DNA of 64,000 bases from Arsenicitalea aurantiaca (GTDB lineage: Bacteria > Pseudomonadota > Alphaproteobacteria > Rhizobiales > Devosiaceae), in NCBI RefSeq assembly GCF_003994485.1, contig NZ_RZNJ01000001.1, positions 437,765 to 501,764 on the forward strand. The letters are read 5' to 3'. Under the pieces are notes generated by a model. The model was not told the DNA's origin. It made no database searches and saw only the letters and a program-made list of their open reading frames with translations. This document shows, in pieces, positions 1 through 8,266 of the stretch; the first letter of the stretch is position 1; every line of letters begins with the position of its first letter. Both the position numbers and the translations under genes were made by a program.

Positions 1-1
1 G

Positions 2-994
2 ATCGGCGAGGGACTGGCCCGCAGGTCATCGGCGGCCTACGCGCTGATGATCGACGAGATTCTCGCCCCGCGGGTCATCGGGTGCCATGCGATGGACCGC
101 CGGGCGATCTGGCGGTCAATGCGCTCGGCGCTGACCGGGCGGCCGGGCACGCAGATGCTCGAGGCGATGGCGGCGATCGACATCGCGCTCTGGGACATTG
201 CGGGCAAGGCGCTCAACCAGCCGGTCTACCGGCTGCTCGGCGGGGTGGGGCGGACCCATCTGCCCGCCTACGCCTCATCGATCAACTGGCTCGACGACGA
301 GACGGTGGCGCGCGAAGTTGGGAGCGCACTCGAAGCGGGATTTCGCCAGATCAAGGTGAAGCTGGGCGGGACGCCCGCGCAGTCGATCGCTCGGGCGCGC
401 TATGTCCGCGGACTCGTGCCCGATGATGTCGCGCTCTGCGCCGATGCCAACTGGGCGTTCGACGTGCACGAAGCGATCCGGGTGGGTTTCGCGCTCTGGG
501 ATCTGGGCTATGATTTTTTCGAGGAGCCGATCGCGCCCGAAGACCGGGACGGCTATCGAACGCTGGCGCGCCAGCTACCGATCCGGCTCGCGGCAGGGGA
601 GAGTGACAGCGTCGCATCGGACGTGCTCGAATTCCTACATGACCGCTCGCTGGGGCTGATCCAGCCCGACGTCGCGCGTTCGGGCGGCATCACCGAGACC
701 TGGCGTATGGCTGAACTCGCGGCGGCGCACAATGTCGCCTACGCGCCCCATGTCGGCTGGTCGGGCGCGGTCTGCGCGGCAGCGAGTCTGCATCTGGCGG
801 CCGCGGCCGAGAGCTTTCGCACCTATGAGTGCATGGTGTTCGACAATCCGCTGCGCCAGGCGCTTTGCACGCCGTTGCTGGGCGACGTGCGATGCCTCGA
901 GAACGGCATGCTCGCCGTGCCGCAGACGCCGGGTCTCGGCGTCGAGTTTGACCGCGATGCGCTGCGTGAGTTTACCCGGAGGCCGGAACGGTGA
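2..994 (+). CDS. Enolase-superfamily (mandelate racemase-type) dehydratase, 5' truncated
   Basis: This is the C-terminal 330 residues of a mandelate racemase/muconate lactonizing enzyme family protein. The reading frame is open from base 2, and alignment with its paralogue at 8267-9385 shows that about 45 N-terminal residues lie before the window. Visible catalytic elements are the KxK pair in IKVKLGG, the three metal ligands in CADAN, FEEP and AAGE, the Asp of IQPD and the His of YAPH, and the late Glu in YECMV, so the full acid-sugar dehydratase/racemase machinery is present. Such enzymes abstract the proton alpha to a carboxylate using Mg2+, usually dehydrating aldonates. The stop overlaps the next start (GTGA), so it is translationally coupled to a sugar-type ABC importer that probably brings in its substrate. 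The exact substrate cannot be read from sequence. Confidence 0.93.
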   Translation: MGEGLARRSSAAYALMIDEILAPRVIGCHAMDRRAIWRSMRSALTGRPGTQMLEAMAAIDIALWDIAGKALNQPVYRLLGGVGRTHLPAYASSINWLDDETVAREVGSALEAGFRQIKVKLGGTPAQSIARARYVRGLVPDDVALCADANWAFDVHEAIRVGFALWDLGYDFFEEPIAPEDRDGYRTLARQLPIRLAAGESDSVASDVLEFLHDRSLGLIQPDVARSGGITETWRMAELAAAHNVAYAPHVGWSGAVCAAASLHLAAAAESFRTYECMVFDNPLRQALCTPLLGDVRCLENGMLAVPQTPGLGVEFDRDALREFTRRPER

Positions 995-1872
995 GCGAAC
1001 GCAAGGGATTGATGGGGGCGCTGGCGCTGGTTGCGCCCGTGCAGGCGATCGTCACACTCGTCATCTTCATACCGGCGCTTTACGTCCTCTGGCTCAGCTT
1101 CCAGAGTTCCACCTATGGACAGGCGGCACAGTTCGTCGGGCTGGCCAACTACTCGCGAGTCCTGTCGGACCCGTATTTCTGGCGGGCGCTGATCAATACC
1201 GCGGTGGTGGTGCTGGTGGTCGTTCACGTCGAACTGCTGCTCGGGCTCGGCATGGCGCTGCTGTTCGCCAGCGGGCTCGTTGCGCGCCCCCTGCTGCTGG
1301 CGGTCGTCCTCGCGCCCTATGCGGTGAGCGAGGTCAGCGCCGTCGTGATGTGGCGGTTCCTGTTCGATCCCTCGATCGGCATCGTCACCCAGGCGCTGTT
1401 AGCGCTTGGCCTGCCAACGCTGGAATGGGCGGTGTTCCCTTCGCATGGCCTCTTCATCGTGGCGCTGCTCAGCATCTGGCTGCACCTGCCGTTTACCTTC
1501 ATCATTCTCTATGCGGCGCGCCTTTCGGTGCCGGGCGAGCTTTATGAAGCGGCCGCTATCGACGGAGCCAGCCCTTGGGCGCGGTTCCGCCGTGTAACCC
1601 TGCCGCTCCTCGTGCCGGCCATGCTGATCGCAATGCTGTTCCGCTACATCTTCGCCTTCCGGCTGTTCTCGGAAGTCTGGCTGATGACGGGCGGTGGGCC
1701 CGCGCGCCAGACCGAGGTGCTGGCCGTCTACCTCTATAACGAAGCCTTCCGCTACAACCAGTTCGGCACCGCCTCGGCGACCGGTTGGCTGCTGGTGATC
1801 GCCTCGCTCGGGCTGGCGCTCTTCTACCTGCGCAAGATCTACAAGGAGATGTTCGCCAATGCTCCGGCCTAA
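991..1872 (+). CDS. Carbohydrate ABC transporter permease (MalF/UgpA type)
   Basis: A 293-residue inner-membrane protein with about six hydrophobic segments. It carries the binding-protein-dependent permease EAA loop, seen as YEAAAIDGASPWARFRRVTLPLL, which docks on the ATPase. The GTG start at 991 lies within the stop of the dehydratase gene, and the gene overlaps the next permease by 14 bases, so the cassette is tightly coupled. It would form the heterodimeric channel with the 1859-2695 product. It is clearly paralogous to the permease at 9390-10250 (shared APYAVSEV/PYAVSEV and RYIFAFR.FSEVWL blocks). The family imports sugars, polyols or sugar acids; the neighbouring dehydratase favours a sugar acid, which is inference. 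Confidence 0.93.
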   Translation: MSERKGLMGALALVAPVQAIVTLVIFIPALYVLWLSFQSSTYGQAAQFVGLANYSRVLSDPYFWRALINTAVVVLVVVHVELLLGLGMALLFASGLVARPLLLAVVLAPYAVSEVSAVVMWRFLFDPSIGIVTQALLALGLPTLEWAVFPSHGLFIVALLSIWLHLPFTFIILYAARLSVPGELYEAAAIDGASPWARFRRVTLPLLVPAMLIAMLFRYIFAFRLFSEVWLMTGGGPARQTEVLAVYLYNEAFRYNQFGTASATGWLLVIASLGLALFYLRKIYKEMFANAPA

Positions 1873-2695
1873 GCGTCTCGGCATCGCCCTGTTCAAGACG
1901 GTGATGGTGGCGATCATCGCCATCTGGTCGCTGCTGCCCATAGCGATGATTTTCATCTCGAGCTTCAAGTTCGATCGCGAGATCTTCGCGGTGCCGTTCC
2001 GGCTCGGCTTCACTCCGACATTCAGCAATTACGTCGCGCTCTGGGAGCAATGGGGCGGGTTCTTTTCGGGGCTGGTCAACAGCCTGATCATCACCGTGTT
2101 TGCCACGGTGCTGGCGGTGCTGGCGAGCGCCATCGCGGGCTATGCCTATTCGCGCAACCGCCATCCCGTGCTCTCAAGCAGCGCGTTCTTTCTCATCTTC
2201 ATCCGGCTGATCCCGCCCATCGTCATTACGCTGCCGCTGTTTCCGGTGGTCAACCAGCTGCGCCTTAACGACACGCATCTGGTGCTGATCATCCTCTATG
2301 CAGCATTTTTCGTGTCGCTCGGCACGCTGGTGATGCGCACCTTCATCGACCAGATCCCGATCGAGATCGACGAGGCGGCGCACATCGACGGGGCGAGCCG
2401 GCTGCAGGTGCTGCGCCGGCTGATCCTGCCACTCTCGGGGCAGGGCATGGTCGCGGTGGCGGTGTTCGTCATCGTCTTCTCCTGGAACGAATATCTGTTC
2501 GCGCTGATCTTCACGACCGCCAATGCCCGCACCGCGCCCATCGTCATCTCCGAGATGATCGGGGCGATCGAGGGCGTGCAGTGGGGCGTGCTGTTCGCCG
2601 CGACCTCGATCCAGTTGCTGCCGGTGCTGCTATTCGTGATCCTTGCGCAAAAACAACTGGTCGCCGGCCTTACCGCCGGCTCGACGAAAGGCTGA
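1859..2695 (+). CDS. Carbohydrate ABC transporter permease (MalG/UgpE type)
   Basis: A 278-residue inner-membrane protein with about six transmembrane segments and a MalG-type EAA loop (DEAAHIDGASRLQVLRRLILPL). It is the second channel subunit partnering the 991-1872 product. The start overlaps the end of that gene by 14 bases. The C-terminal end (QLVAGLTAGSTKG) has the LTAGSxKG ending common in MalG-family permeases, and it matches the paralogue at 10247-11080. Nothing suggests truncation. The binding protein of this transporter is not in the window and is presumably upstream of base 1. Confidence 0.93.
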   Translation: MLRPKRLGIALFKTVMVAIIAIWSLLPIAMIFISSFKFDREIFAVPFRLGFTPTFSNYVALWEQWGGFFSGLVNSLIITVFATVLAVLASAIAGYAYSRNRHPVLSSSAFFLIFIRLIPPIVITLPLFPVVNQLRLNDTHLVLIILYAAFFVSLGTLVMRTFIDQIPIEIDEAAHIDGASRLQVLRRLILPLSGQGMVAVAVFVIVFSWNEYLFALIFTTANARTAPIVISEMIGAIEGVQWGVLFAATSIQLLPVLLFVILAQKQLVAGLTAGSTKG

Positions 2696-2696
2696 C

Positions 2697-3617
2697 ATGT
2701 CCACTGCCAATACATCGCCCGACGGCAATGCCGCGCTTGCCGCCGCCATCGCGGGAGCCCTGCAGCGCCAGGATCCGAAGCTGGGGCGCTTCGATCCGCT
2801 GCCGCGCATTCTCGTGCATGACGATTTCGACCGCGGCTTCTGCGGCTGGACGCAGCTGGTGGGCAATTACGAGCACAGCCTCGACAGCATGCTGCCCGGC
2901 TACAGCCAGCACACTTCGCCCATGCTCTCTACGCTGGGCCATTGGGATGCGGGATCGCATGGCGGGGTCGATGGCAGCTACGCACTGAAGCTGGCGACGC
3001 GTCCGCGCGCCGGGGCGCAGAACGTGTCGATCAAGCGACTGACCTTCCGGCGCCGCGGGCCGATCCGGCTCGAGGCCTATTTCACCTTCAAGCCCGAAGC
3101 GAGCGCGCTGCGGCTGTCGGAAACGGACGTGCGTGCCTTCGGTTTCCTGTTCGACCTGCAGGTGGGCGACCGGGCCGGCGCGGGCGGCGAGCGCGTGATG
3201 CCCCATGTGCGGTTCCTCAATGCCGAGGGCGGCGCGCACGTGCAGAAATGGCAGTTCAAGCGCCAGCGCGTGCCGGTCAACCCAATCGGCACCGAGGGTA
3301 AGACGATCTCGCACTATCACCTCGCGCCCGAGGGCTGGGAGGATCTTGCGGAGGGCCAGCAGAGCCTCTGCTACAACGAAATCCCCACCAAGGTGAACTG
3401 GCACTATCTCTGCTTTGACTTCGATCTCGAAACCATGGCCTGCACGGGTTTCCGTTGTAACGACCGCTTTTTCGACGTGTCGGGCTTTGACTCGCTGCGC
3501 CTGCCGGCGATGAAGAATCTCTGGTGCATGCTCAACCTCGCCTTCTTCATCGAGACCGACACCGACAAGCGCAGCTTCGGCTATCTCGACGGCATCTGTC
3601 TGTCGGAAGGGGTTTGA
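2697..3617 (+). CDS. Conserved hypothetical protein, sugar-cassette associated
   Basis: A 306-residue soluble protein without signal peptide or membrane segment. I chose the ATG at 2697, one base after the upstream stop, over an in-frame upstream codon at 2643 that would run inside the permease gene. The protein is rich in aromatic residues and alternating hydrophobic strands (for example ILVHDDFDRGFCGWTQ near the N-terminus and LEAYFTFKPEA in the middle), suggesting a beta-sandwich or jelly-roll fold like concanavalin-type sugar-binding domains. I believe it belongs to a family catalogued as DUF6772, from memory and unverified. Its location between permeases and ATPase of an importer points to a role in handling the imported compound, but no activity can be assigned. 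Confidence 0.8.
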   Translation: MSTANTSPDGNAALAAAIAGALQRQDPKLGRFDPLPRILVHDDFDRGFCGWTQLVGNYEHSLDSMLPGYSQHTSPMLSTLGHWDAGSHGGVDGSYALKLATRPRAGAQNVSIKRLTFRRRGPIRLEAYFTFKPEASALRLSETDVRAFGFLFDLQVGDRAGAGGERVMPHVRFLNAEGGAHVQKWQFKRQRVPVNPIGTEGKTISHYHLAPEGWEDLAEGQQSLCYNEIPTKVNWHYLCFDFDLETMACTGFRCNDRFFDVSGFDSLRLPAMKNLWCMLNLAFFIETDTDKRSFGYLDGICLSEGV

Positions 3618-3619
3618 TC

Positions 3620-3955
3620 ATGGTGCGGGAAAGCACGAGCGCGATCGTCGGGCGCAACGAGATTTGGCGCAGCGATTTCGCTACCGAGCCCTATGAGGCC
3701 GGCTGGGCCGGGGAACTCGTCCTATTCGTACGCGCCCTCGAGGCCGGCGGGGCAGACGGGGTGGAAGCGCGGGTGCAGATTTCGCCCGATGGTATGCACT
3801 GGGTGGACGAGGGTACGCGCCTGACGCTGCCCAGCCGGAAGGACGCTATCGGATATGCTCGGATCGCCCATTTCGGCAACTGGGTGCGGCTCGTCGGCAC
3901 GCTGCCCGATGGCGCCGCGCTCAAGATCATCGTGACGATCCACGCCAAGGCCTGA
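3620..3955 (+). CDS. Small beta-rich hypothetical protein
   Basis: A 111-residue protein starting at the ATG at 3620, two bases after the preceding stop. It has no signal peptide or transmembrane segment. The pattern of a strand, QISPDG, a turn, then HFGNWVRLVGTLPDG and a final strand resembles small beta-sandwich modules that occur as accessory domains. It is in an operon with the 306-residue protein just upstream and with a sugar ABC importer; the two unknowns probably act together. I do not recognise a named family with certainty. A stretch of 37 bases carrying GAGGGA as ribosome-binding site separates it from the ATPase gene. Confidence 0.75.
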   Translation: MVRESTSAIVGRNEIWRSDFATEPYEAGWAGELVLFVRALEAGGADGVEARVQISPDGMHWVDEGTRLTLPSRKDAIGYARIAHFGNWVRLVGTLPDGAALKIIVTIHAKA

Positions 3956-3992
3956 CGGGCCGGCGTACGACAACACCCGAGGGAATAGATCC

Positions 3993-5060
3993 ATGGCTTC
4001 GGTCACCATCTCCGACATGCGCAAGAGCTTTGGCAAGCACGAGGTGATCCACGGCGTGGACATCAAGATCGCCGATGGGAGCTTCGTTGCGCTCGTCGGC
4101 CCGTCGGGCTGCGGGAAATCGACCTTGCTGCGCATGATCGCGGGGCTCGAGGAGATCAGTGCCGGCGAACTGCGCATAGGGGAACGGGTCGTCAACGAGC
4201 TGCCCTCCAAGGACCGCGACATCGCCATGGTGTTCCAGTCGTACGCGCTCTATCCGCATCTGACGGTCGCTGAGAACATGGGGTTTTCGCTGTCGCTGAA
4301 GAAAGCCAGCAAGGCCGAGACCGAGGAGCGGGTGGGCTATGCCGCGCGCACGCTGGGGCTCGAGGCACTGCTGGATCGCAAGCCCAAGCAGCTTTCAGGC
4401 GGCCAGCGCCAGCGCGTCGCCATGGGCCGTGCCATCGTGCGTGATCCACAGGTGTTCCTGTTCGACGAGCCGCTCTCCAACCTCGACGCCAAGCTGCGCG
4501 TCCAAATGCGCGGGGAGATCAAGGCGCTGCATCGTCGGCTGGCGACGACCACGATCTACGTGACCCATGACCAGGTGGAGGCCATGACTATGGCCGATGA
4601 GATCGTGGTGTTGCGCGACGGGCGGGTAGAACAGGCGGGCCAGCCCATGGACCTCTATGATGCGCCCGCTAACATCTTCGTTGCCGGCTTCATCGGCTCG
4701 CCAGCGATGAACTTTTTTGCCGCGACCATCGAGAGCGTCGACACGTTGCGGCTCGAAGACGGCACGGCCATTCCGTTTTCGGGCGGGGAGGGGCTGGCGA
4801 AGGATCAACGGGTAAGCGTCGGCATCAGACCCGAGCATCTGATGCTGGCGCCCGGCGGCGCGCCCTCCAAGATCACGCTGGTAGAGCCCACCGGGCCGGA
4901 AACGTTGCTGACCCTCGAGGTCGGGCACGCGGCCGTCACCATGGTGTCGCGCGAGCGTCGGCGGTTCACTGAGGGTGAGATCATCACCATCGCGCCCGAG
5001 CCGGATCGGCTTCACCTCTTCGATCCGGAAACGGGCATGCGCCTGCCCCAGCGCCAATAA
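3993..5060 (+). CDS. Carbohydrate ABC transporter ATP-binding protein (MalK/UgpC type)
   Basis: A 355-residue cytoplasmic ATPase. Walker A is GPSGCGKST, the signature is LSGGQRQR, Walker B is [12 protein letters not shown] and the switch His is in YVTHDQVEA. The C-terminal third, after the IGSPAMNFF sequence, is the regulatory OB-fold (TOBE) domain typical of MalK/UgpC proteins. It energises the permease pair encoded at 991-2695. Start at the ATG 3993 is preceded by GAGGGA. It is paralogous to 11106-12203. One such ATPase can serve more than one importer, so cross-use with the second cassette is possible. Confidence 0.94.
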   Translation: MASVTISDMRKSFGKHEVIHGVDIKIADGSFVALVGPSGCGKSTLLRMIAGLEEISAGELRIGERVVNELPSKDRDIAMVFQSYALYPHLTVAENMGFSLSLKKASKAETEERVGYAARTLGLEALLDRKPKQLSGGQRQRVAMGRAIVRDPQVFLFDEPLSNLDAKLRVQMRGEIKALHRRLATTTIYVTHDQVEAMTMADEIVVLRDGRVEQAGQPMDLYDAPANIFVAGFIGSPAMNFFAATIESVDTLRLEDGTAIPFSGGEGLAKDQRVSVGIRPEHLMLAPGGAPSKITLVEPTGPETLLTLEVGHAAVTMVSRERRRFTEGEIITIAPEPDRLHLFDPETGMRLPQRQ

Positions 5061-5083
5061 CTCAATCTGCAAAGGATTTTCTC

Positions 5084-5851
5084 GTGATCGACATCGATCT
5101 TTCCGGCCATGTCGCCATGGTCACCGGCTCCTCGCGGGGCATCGGCCGGGCCTCGGCTCTGCTACTGGCAAAGGCCGGGGCGCGCGTCGTCATCAACTAC
5201 AAATCAAACCGCGAGGCGGGTGAACGCACCGTGGCCGAGATCGAGGCGGCCGGGTCCGAGGCGCTGCTGGTGCAGTGCGATGTCGGTGACACAAGTTCGA
5301 TCGCGGCGATGGCGGAGGCGGGGCAGGCCCGGTTCGGTACGATCGACATTCTCGTCAACAATGCCGGTGGCGGTATCGCCAAGCCGGCCGACCAACTGAG
5401 CGACGACGAATACGAATATGTGTTCGACGTCAACGTGCGCGCCTATGTCGCCGCCGCGAGGGCCGTGCTGCCGGCGATGAAGGCGGCCGGCTGGGGCCGG
5501 ATCATCTGCATCTCCTCGGTTGCGGGACGCTCGGGCAAGGCCTTTATCGGCACCTCGCCCGCCTATGCCGGGGCCAAGGGCGCGGTGATCTCCTATTCGC
5601 GCAGCATGGCACGCGAGTGCGGCCCGTTCGGGATCACCGTCAATACGATCTGCCCAGGCTGGATCGACTGGGAAGGCAAGGGGCGTGTCGTCGATCCGGA
5701 CCTGCGTGCCGGCGCCATTGCGCAGATGCCGATGGGGCGAGTGGGGAGCGACGCCGACGTGGCGGGTTCGGTGTTGTTCCTTGCCTCGGATTATGCCAGC
5801 TACATCACCGGTGTGGCGCTGGATGTGAATGGCGGGCTCTACATGGCGTGA
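5084..5851 (+). CDS. SDR-family NAD(P)-dependent oxidoreductase
   Basis: A 255-residue classical short-chain dehydrogenase. The cofactor motif is TGSSRGIG near residue 16, the NNAGG motif follows near 92, and the catalytic triad is ISS and YAGAK (Ser, Tyr, Lys). The closing pattern DVNGGLYMA is typical of FabG-like members. A GTG start at 5084 is used, with AAGGA eight bases before it. It is the last gene of the first cassette, 23 bases after the ATPase gene, so it probably oxidises or reduces the imported sugar acid or a product of the dehydratase. The precise substrate is unknown. Confidence 0.93.
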   Translation: MIDIDLSGHVAMVTGSSRGIGRASALLLAKAGARVVINYKSNREAGERTVAEIEAAGSEALLVQCDVGDTSSIAAMAEAGQARFGTIDILVNNAGGGIAKPADQLSDDEYEYVFDVNVRAYVAAARAVLPAMKAAGWGRIICISSVAGRSGKAFIGTSPAYAGAKGAVISYSRSMARECGPFGITVNTICPGWIDWEGKGRVVDPDLRAGAIAQMPMGRVGSDADVAGSVLFLASDYASYITGVALDVNGGLYMA

Positions 5852-5876
5852 TCCAGCCGAGCCACTACCGGCGCTG

Positions 5877-5919
5877 TTGCATACAAAATCGAGCCGGGGC
5901 ATAAGCGTGTAGTTCTACA
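5877..5919 (+). promoter_or_regulatory. Probable promoter and operator of the RpiR-type regulator gene
   Basis: TTGCAT at 5877-5882 and CATAAG at 5900-5905 are separated by 17 bases and can serve as -35/-10. They are followed at 5908-5919 by TGTAG-TT-CTACA, a perfect 5-bp inverted repeat around two T. The same CTACA half-site recurs at 6780-6784 and 6834-6838, which points to an autoregulatory operator for the RpiR protein starting at 5934. The promoter assignment is by eye. Confidence 0.45.
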
Positions 5920-5933
5920 AAAACGGTAGCATC

Positions 5934-6770
5934 ATGCTCAGCGACCTCGATCAACAGCGCCCCCGGTTCGGGCCGGCCGAATTGCGGCTGGCCGACTACA
6001 TCCTGCAGGCGCCTCGCGCGGCGACGCAGTTGTCGCTCGCAACGCTGTCGGCCAATGCCAAGGTCAGCGAGCCGACGGTGATCCGGCTCTGCCGAAAGCT
6101 CGGCTGCACCGGGTTTCCCGATTTCAAGCTGCGGCTCGCCGAGGATCTCGCGGCGGGCACGCCCTATGTCCATCACGAGGTCAATCCTTACGACCCGATG
6201 CCTGAAATCAGCCGCAAGGTGCTGGATTCGACGATCTCGGCGCTGGTGACGCTCTCCAAGAGCCTCGATGCGGCGCTGTTGGAGCGGGCGGTGACGGTGC
6301 TAGCGCAGGCTCATCGGGTGGACCTCTTCGGTACGGGCCCGTCGAGCGTCGTCGCCTATGGCGCGCAGCAGAAGTTCATGTTTCTCGAGATGCCGGCAGT
6401 ATTCCAGCACGATTCGCACCTACAGATCATGTCGGCGACGGGGCTCGGCTCGCGCGACGTGGCGATGTGTTTTTCGTTCACCGGGCAGACGACCGACATC
6501 GTCAAATGCGCGACCCAGGCGCGCAAGGCCGGGGCAACGGTAATCGGGGTCACAAGGAACGGTTCGGCGCTGGCCGAGGCCTCGCACATCACCATCGCGG
6601 TCGACACGGTGGAAAACACCTTTGTCTATTCCCCGACGACAACGCGGCTGGCGCATTTCGCGGTGGTCGACATCCTGTCCACCGCGCTGGCCGTGCGGCG
6701 TGGGCCCGGCATCAGCGATCGGATGCAGGCGATGAAGGAAGCGCTGCTCGACAAGCGCATTCCGCAATAA
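5934..6770 (+). CDS. MurR/RpiR-family transcriptional regulator (HTH plus SIS domain)
   Basis: A 278-residue regulator. Residues 1-75 form the RpiR winged-helix domain (LSLATLSANAKVSEPTVIRLCRKLG), and about 110-250 form the SIS phosphosugar-binding domain (VDLFGTGPSS near its start and SFTGQTTD in the ligand loop). These proteins sense phosphorylated sugars or sugar acids and usually repress or activate adjacent catabolic operons. It sits between two paralogous dehydratase/ABC cassettes, is transcribed in the same direction as both, and has a palindromic site just before it and related sites just after it, so it most likely controls at least the second cassette. The ligand is unknown. Confidence 0.92.
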   Translation: MLSDLDQQRPRFGPAELRLADYILQAPRAATQLSLATLSANAKVSEPTVIRLCRKLGCTGFPDFKLRLAEDLAAGTPYVHHEVNPYDPMPEISRKVLDSTISALVTLSKSLDAALLERAVTVLAQAHRVDLFGTGPSSVVAYGAQQKFMFLEMPAVFQHDSHLQIMSATGLGSRDVAMCFSFTGQTTDIVKCATQARKAGATVIGVTRNGSALAEASHITIAVDTVENTFVYSPTTTRLAHFAVVDILSTALAVRRGPGISDRMQAMKEALLDKRIPQ

Positions 6771-6773
6771 TCA

Positions 6774-6840
6774 GTTTTACTACACAAATTCGCGGCGCGA
6801 CCGGCTTGACCGCATTCTGATGTGTGCATAAAACTACATT
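6774..6840 (+). promoter_or_regulatory. Probable promoter and RpiR-type sites of the second ABC cassette
   Basis: TTGACC at 6806-6811 and TAAAAC at 6829-6834, 17 bases apart, form a plausible sigma-70 promoter for the solute-binding-protein gene. GTTTTACTACA at 6774-6784 lies upstream and ATAAAACTACA at 6828-6838 overlaps the -10, both with the CTACA half-site found in the palindrome before the regulator gene. A repressor at the second site would block RNA polymerase. Sequence similarity is visible; binding is inference. Confidence 0.45.
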
Positions 6841-6880
6841 TGCGATCCAGAGGGAAACGGATCGCGAGGGAGGATTACGC

Positions 6881-8161
6881 ATGCTTATCTCACGCAGGGC
6901 GCTCTTGGGTGGCGCCGCCGGCCTCACCGCCCTTGGAATGCTGCCGCGCGCCGCGTTCGGGCAGGAAGACGTCGTCAACGTGCTGTCGCACCGGGTGCAT
7001 CAGGGCGTGGCGGAGGGGCCGGCCGGCTCGATTACCGCCGAATGGGCGGCCGCCAACAACGCACGGCTCGAATGGCTGACCTACGACACCGGCCCGCTGC
7101 AGGAGCGGCTGTTCCGCGAGGCAAGCCTTGGGTCGACCGAGATCGATCTCGCCTATATGCTCAACACTTGGGCCAACCCCACCGCGCTCAATCTGTTCGA
7201 GCCACTTAACGCGCATATGGAGCGCGATCCGATCGAGGATTTCGAGGATTTCTTCCCCGGCATGGTTGAGGCGGTAAGCTCTGGCGGCGAGCTTTGGGGC
7301 ATCCCCATGCGCCATGCGACGGCGGGGCTGCACTACAATGAGGAATTGTTCGAGGAGCGGGGCCTGTCGGGGCCGCCCGAGACCATGGAGCAACTGCTCG
7401 ACTATGCCCGGCAGCTGACCTATACGCGCGACGACGGCACGCCAGTCGTCGGCTTCGTCATTCCCAACAATTATTCCAACATCGTGCACATGGCGCGCGC
7501 CTGGAACGGGGACTTCATCAACGGCGCCTATGAGGTGACGGCGGCCGAGCCGCCCATGGTTAAAGCCATCACGGCGCTGCGCGCGCTGTTCGAAGACGGC
7601 GCCTTCCCCCGGGAATTTCCGGCGCTGCTCCAGGAAGAGGCAAGCACCTGGATTCAGGGCGGGCGCGCGGCGATGGTGATCACCAATATGAGCCGGAACG
7701 CGCAGTTCAACGACCCCGAGCGGTCGCAGTTTCCGGGCCGCATCAAGACGACGTCGGTGCCGATTTCCGAAGAGCTGGCGGGGGAGTTCGAGGTTGCGCC
7801 GGTGGGAACCGAATCCTGGAGCTACGTCATCCCGCGCAACGCGACCGACAAGCAACGGTCGTGGAGCCTGATCAAGCACATGTCCTCGCGCGCCTCCACG
7901 CGCACCGCCGCGCTCAATGGCAACGGGCCGGCCCGGGCCTCGCTCTATGCCGATCCCGAATATATCGCGACGCTGCCCTATGCGGCCGAGGAGGCTCGCG
8001 CCCTGGCCGTGGCCCGCGTGCCGATGCCGGCCTTCGACGGAGCGCCGCGCGCGGCGGACCTGATCCGCGAGGCCTATGAGGGCGCCGTGCTCGGTTTCGT
8101 CGAGCCCGAGGCGGCGATGGAAGATCTCGCCGCGCAGCTGCGCCCGTTGCTGCCGCGCTGA
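6881..8161 (+). CDS. Carbohydrate ABC transporter substrate-binding protein
   Basis: A 426-residue extracellular family 1 solute-binding protein. I start it at the ATG at 6881, which has GGGAGGA seven bases before it, rather than an in-frame ATG at 6824. The N-terminus (SRRALLGGAAGLTALGMLP, then AFGQ) looks like a twin-arginine or Sec signal peptide with cleavage near residue 28. The mature part has the usual two-lobe pattern of periplasmic binding proteins. It delivers the ligand to the permease pair at 9390-11080. A strong hairpin at 8185-8208 follows the gene, which would keep this stoichiometrically abundant protein more highly expressed than the membrane subunits. Confidence 0.93.
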   Translation: MLISRRALLGGAAGLTALGMLPRAAFGQEDVVNVLSHRVHQGVAEGPAGSITAEWAAANNARLEWLTYDTGPLQERLFREASLGSTEIDLAYMLNTWANPTALNLFEPLNAHMERDPIEDFEDFFPGMVEAVSSGGELWGIPMRHATAGLHYNEELFEERGLSGPPETMEQLLDYARQLTYTRDDGTPVVGFVIPNNYSNIVHMARAWNGDFINGAYEVTAAEPPMVKAITALRALFEDGAFPREFPALLQEEASTWIQGGRAAMVITNMSRNAQFNDPERSQFPGRIKTTSVPISEELAGEFEVAPVGTESWSYVIPRNATDKQRSWSLIKHMSSRASTRTAALNGNGPARASLYADPEYIATLPYAAEEARALAVARVPMPAFDGAPRAADLIREAYEGAVLGFVEPEAAMEDLAAQLRPLLPR

Positions 8162-8184
8162 CCGGCTGATCCCCAAAGACGATC

Positions 8185-8208
8185 CCGGAGGCCGATGCCG
8201 GCCTCCGG
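8185..8208 (+). promoter_or_regulatory. Intercistronic hairpin after the binding-protein gene
   Basis: A perfect 9-bp stem (CCGGAGGCC with GGCCTCCGG) around a 6-base loop, 23 bases after the binding-protein stop and before the dehydratase gene. There is no T run, only a T/C-rich stretch after it. It could be a partial terminator or an mRNA 3'-end stabiliser; similar hairpins follow three other binding-protein genes in this window. Confidence 0.6.
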
Positions 8209-8266
8209 TCCCTTCCTTGCGCCCTTTATGCGCATCCACGCAAATTCTTGGACAGGCCAGAACCGA

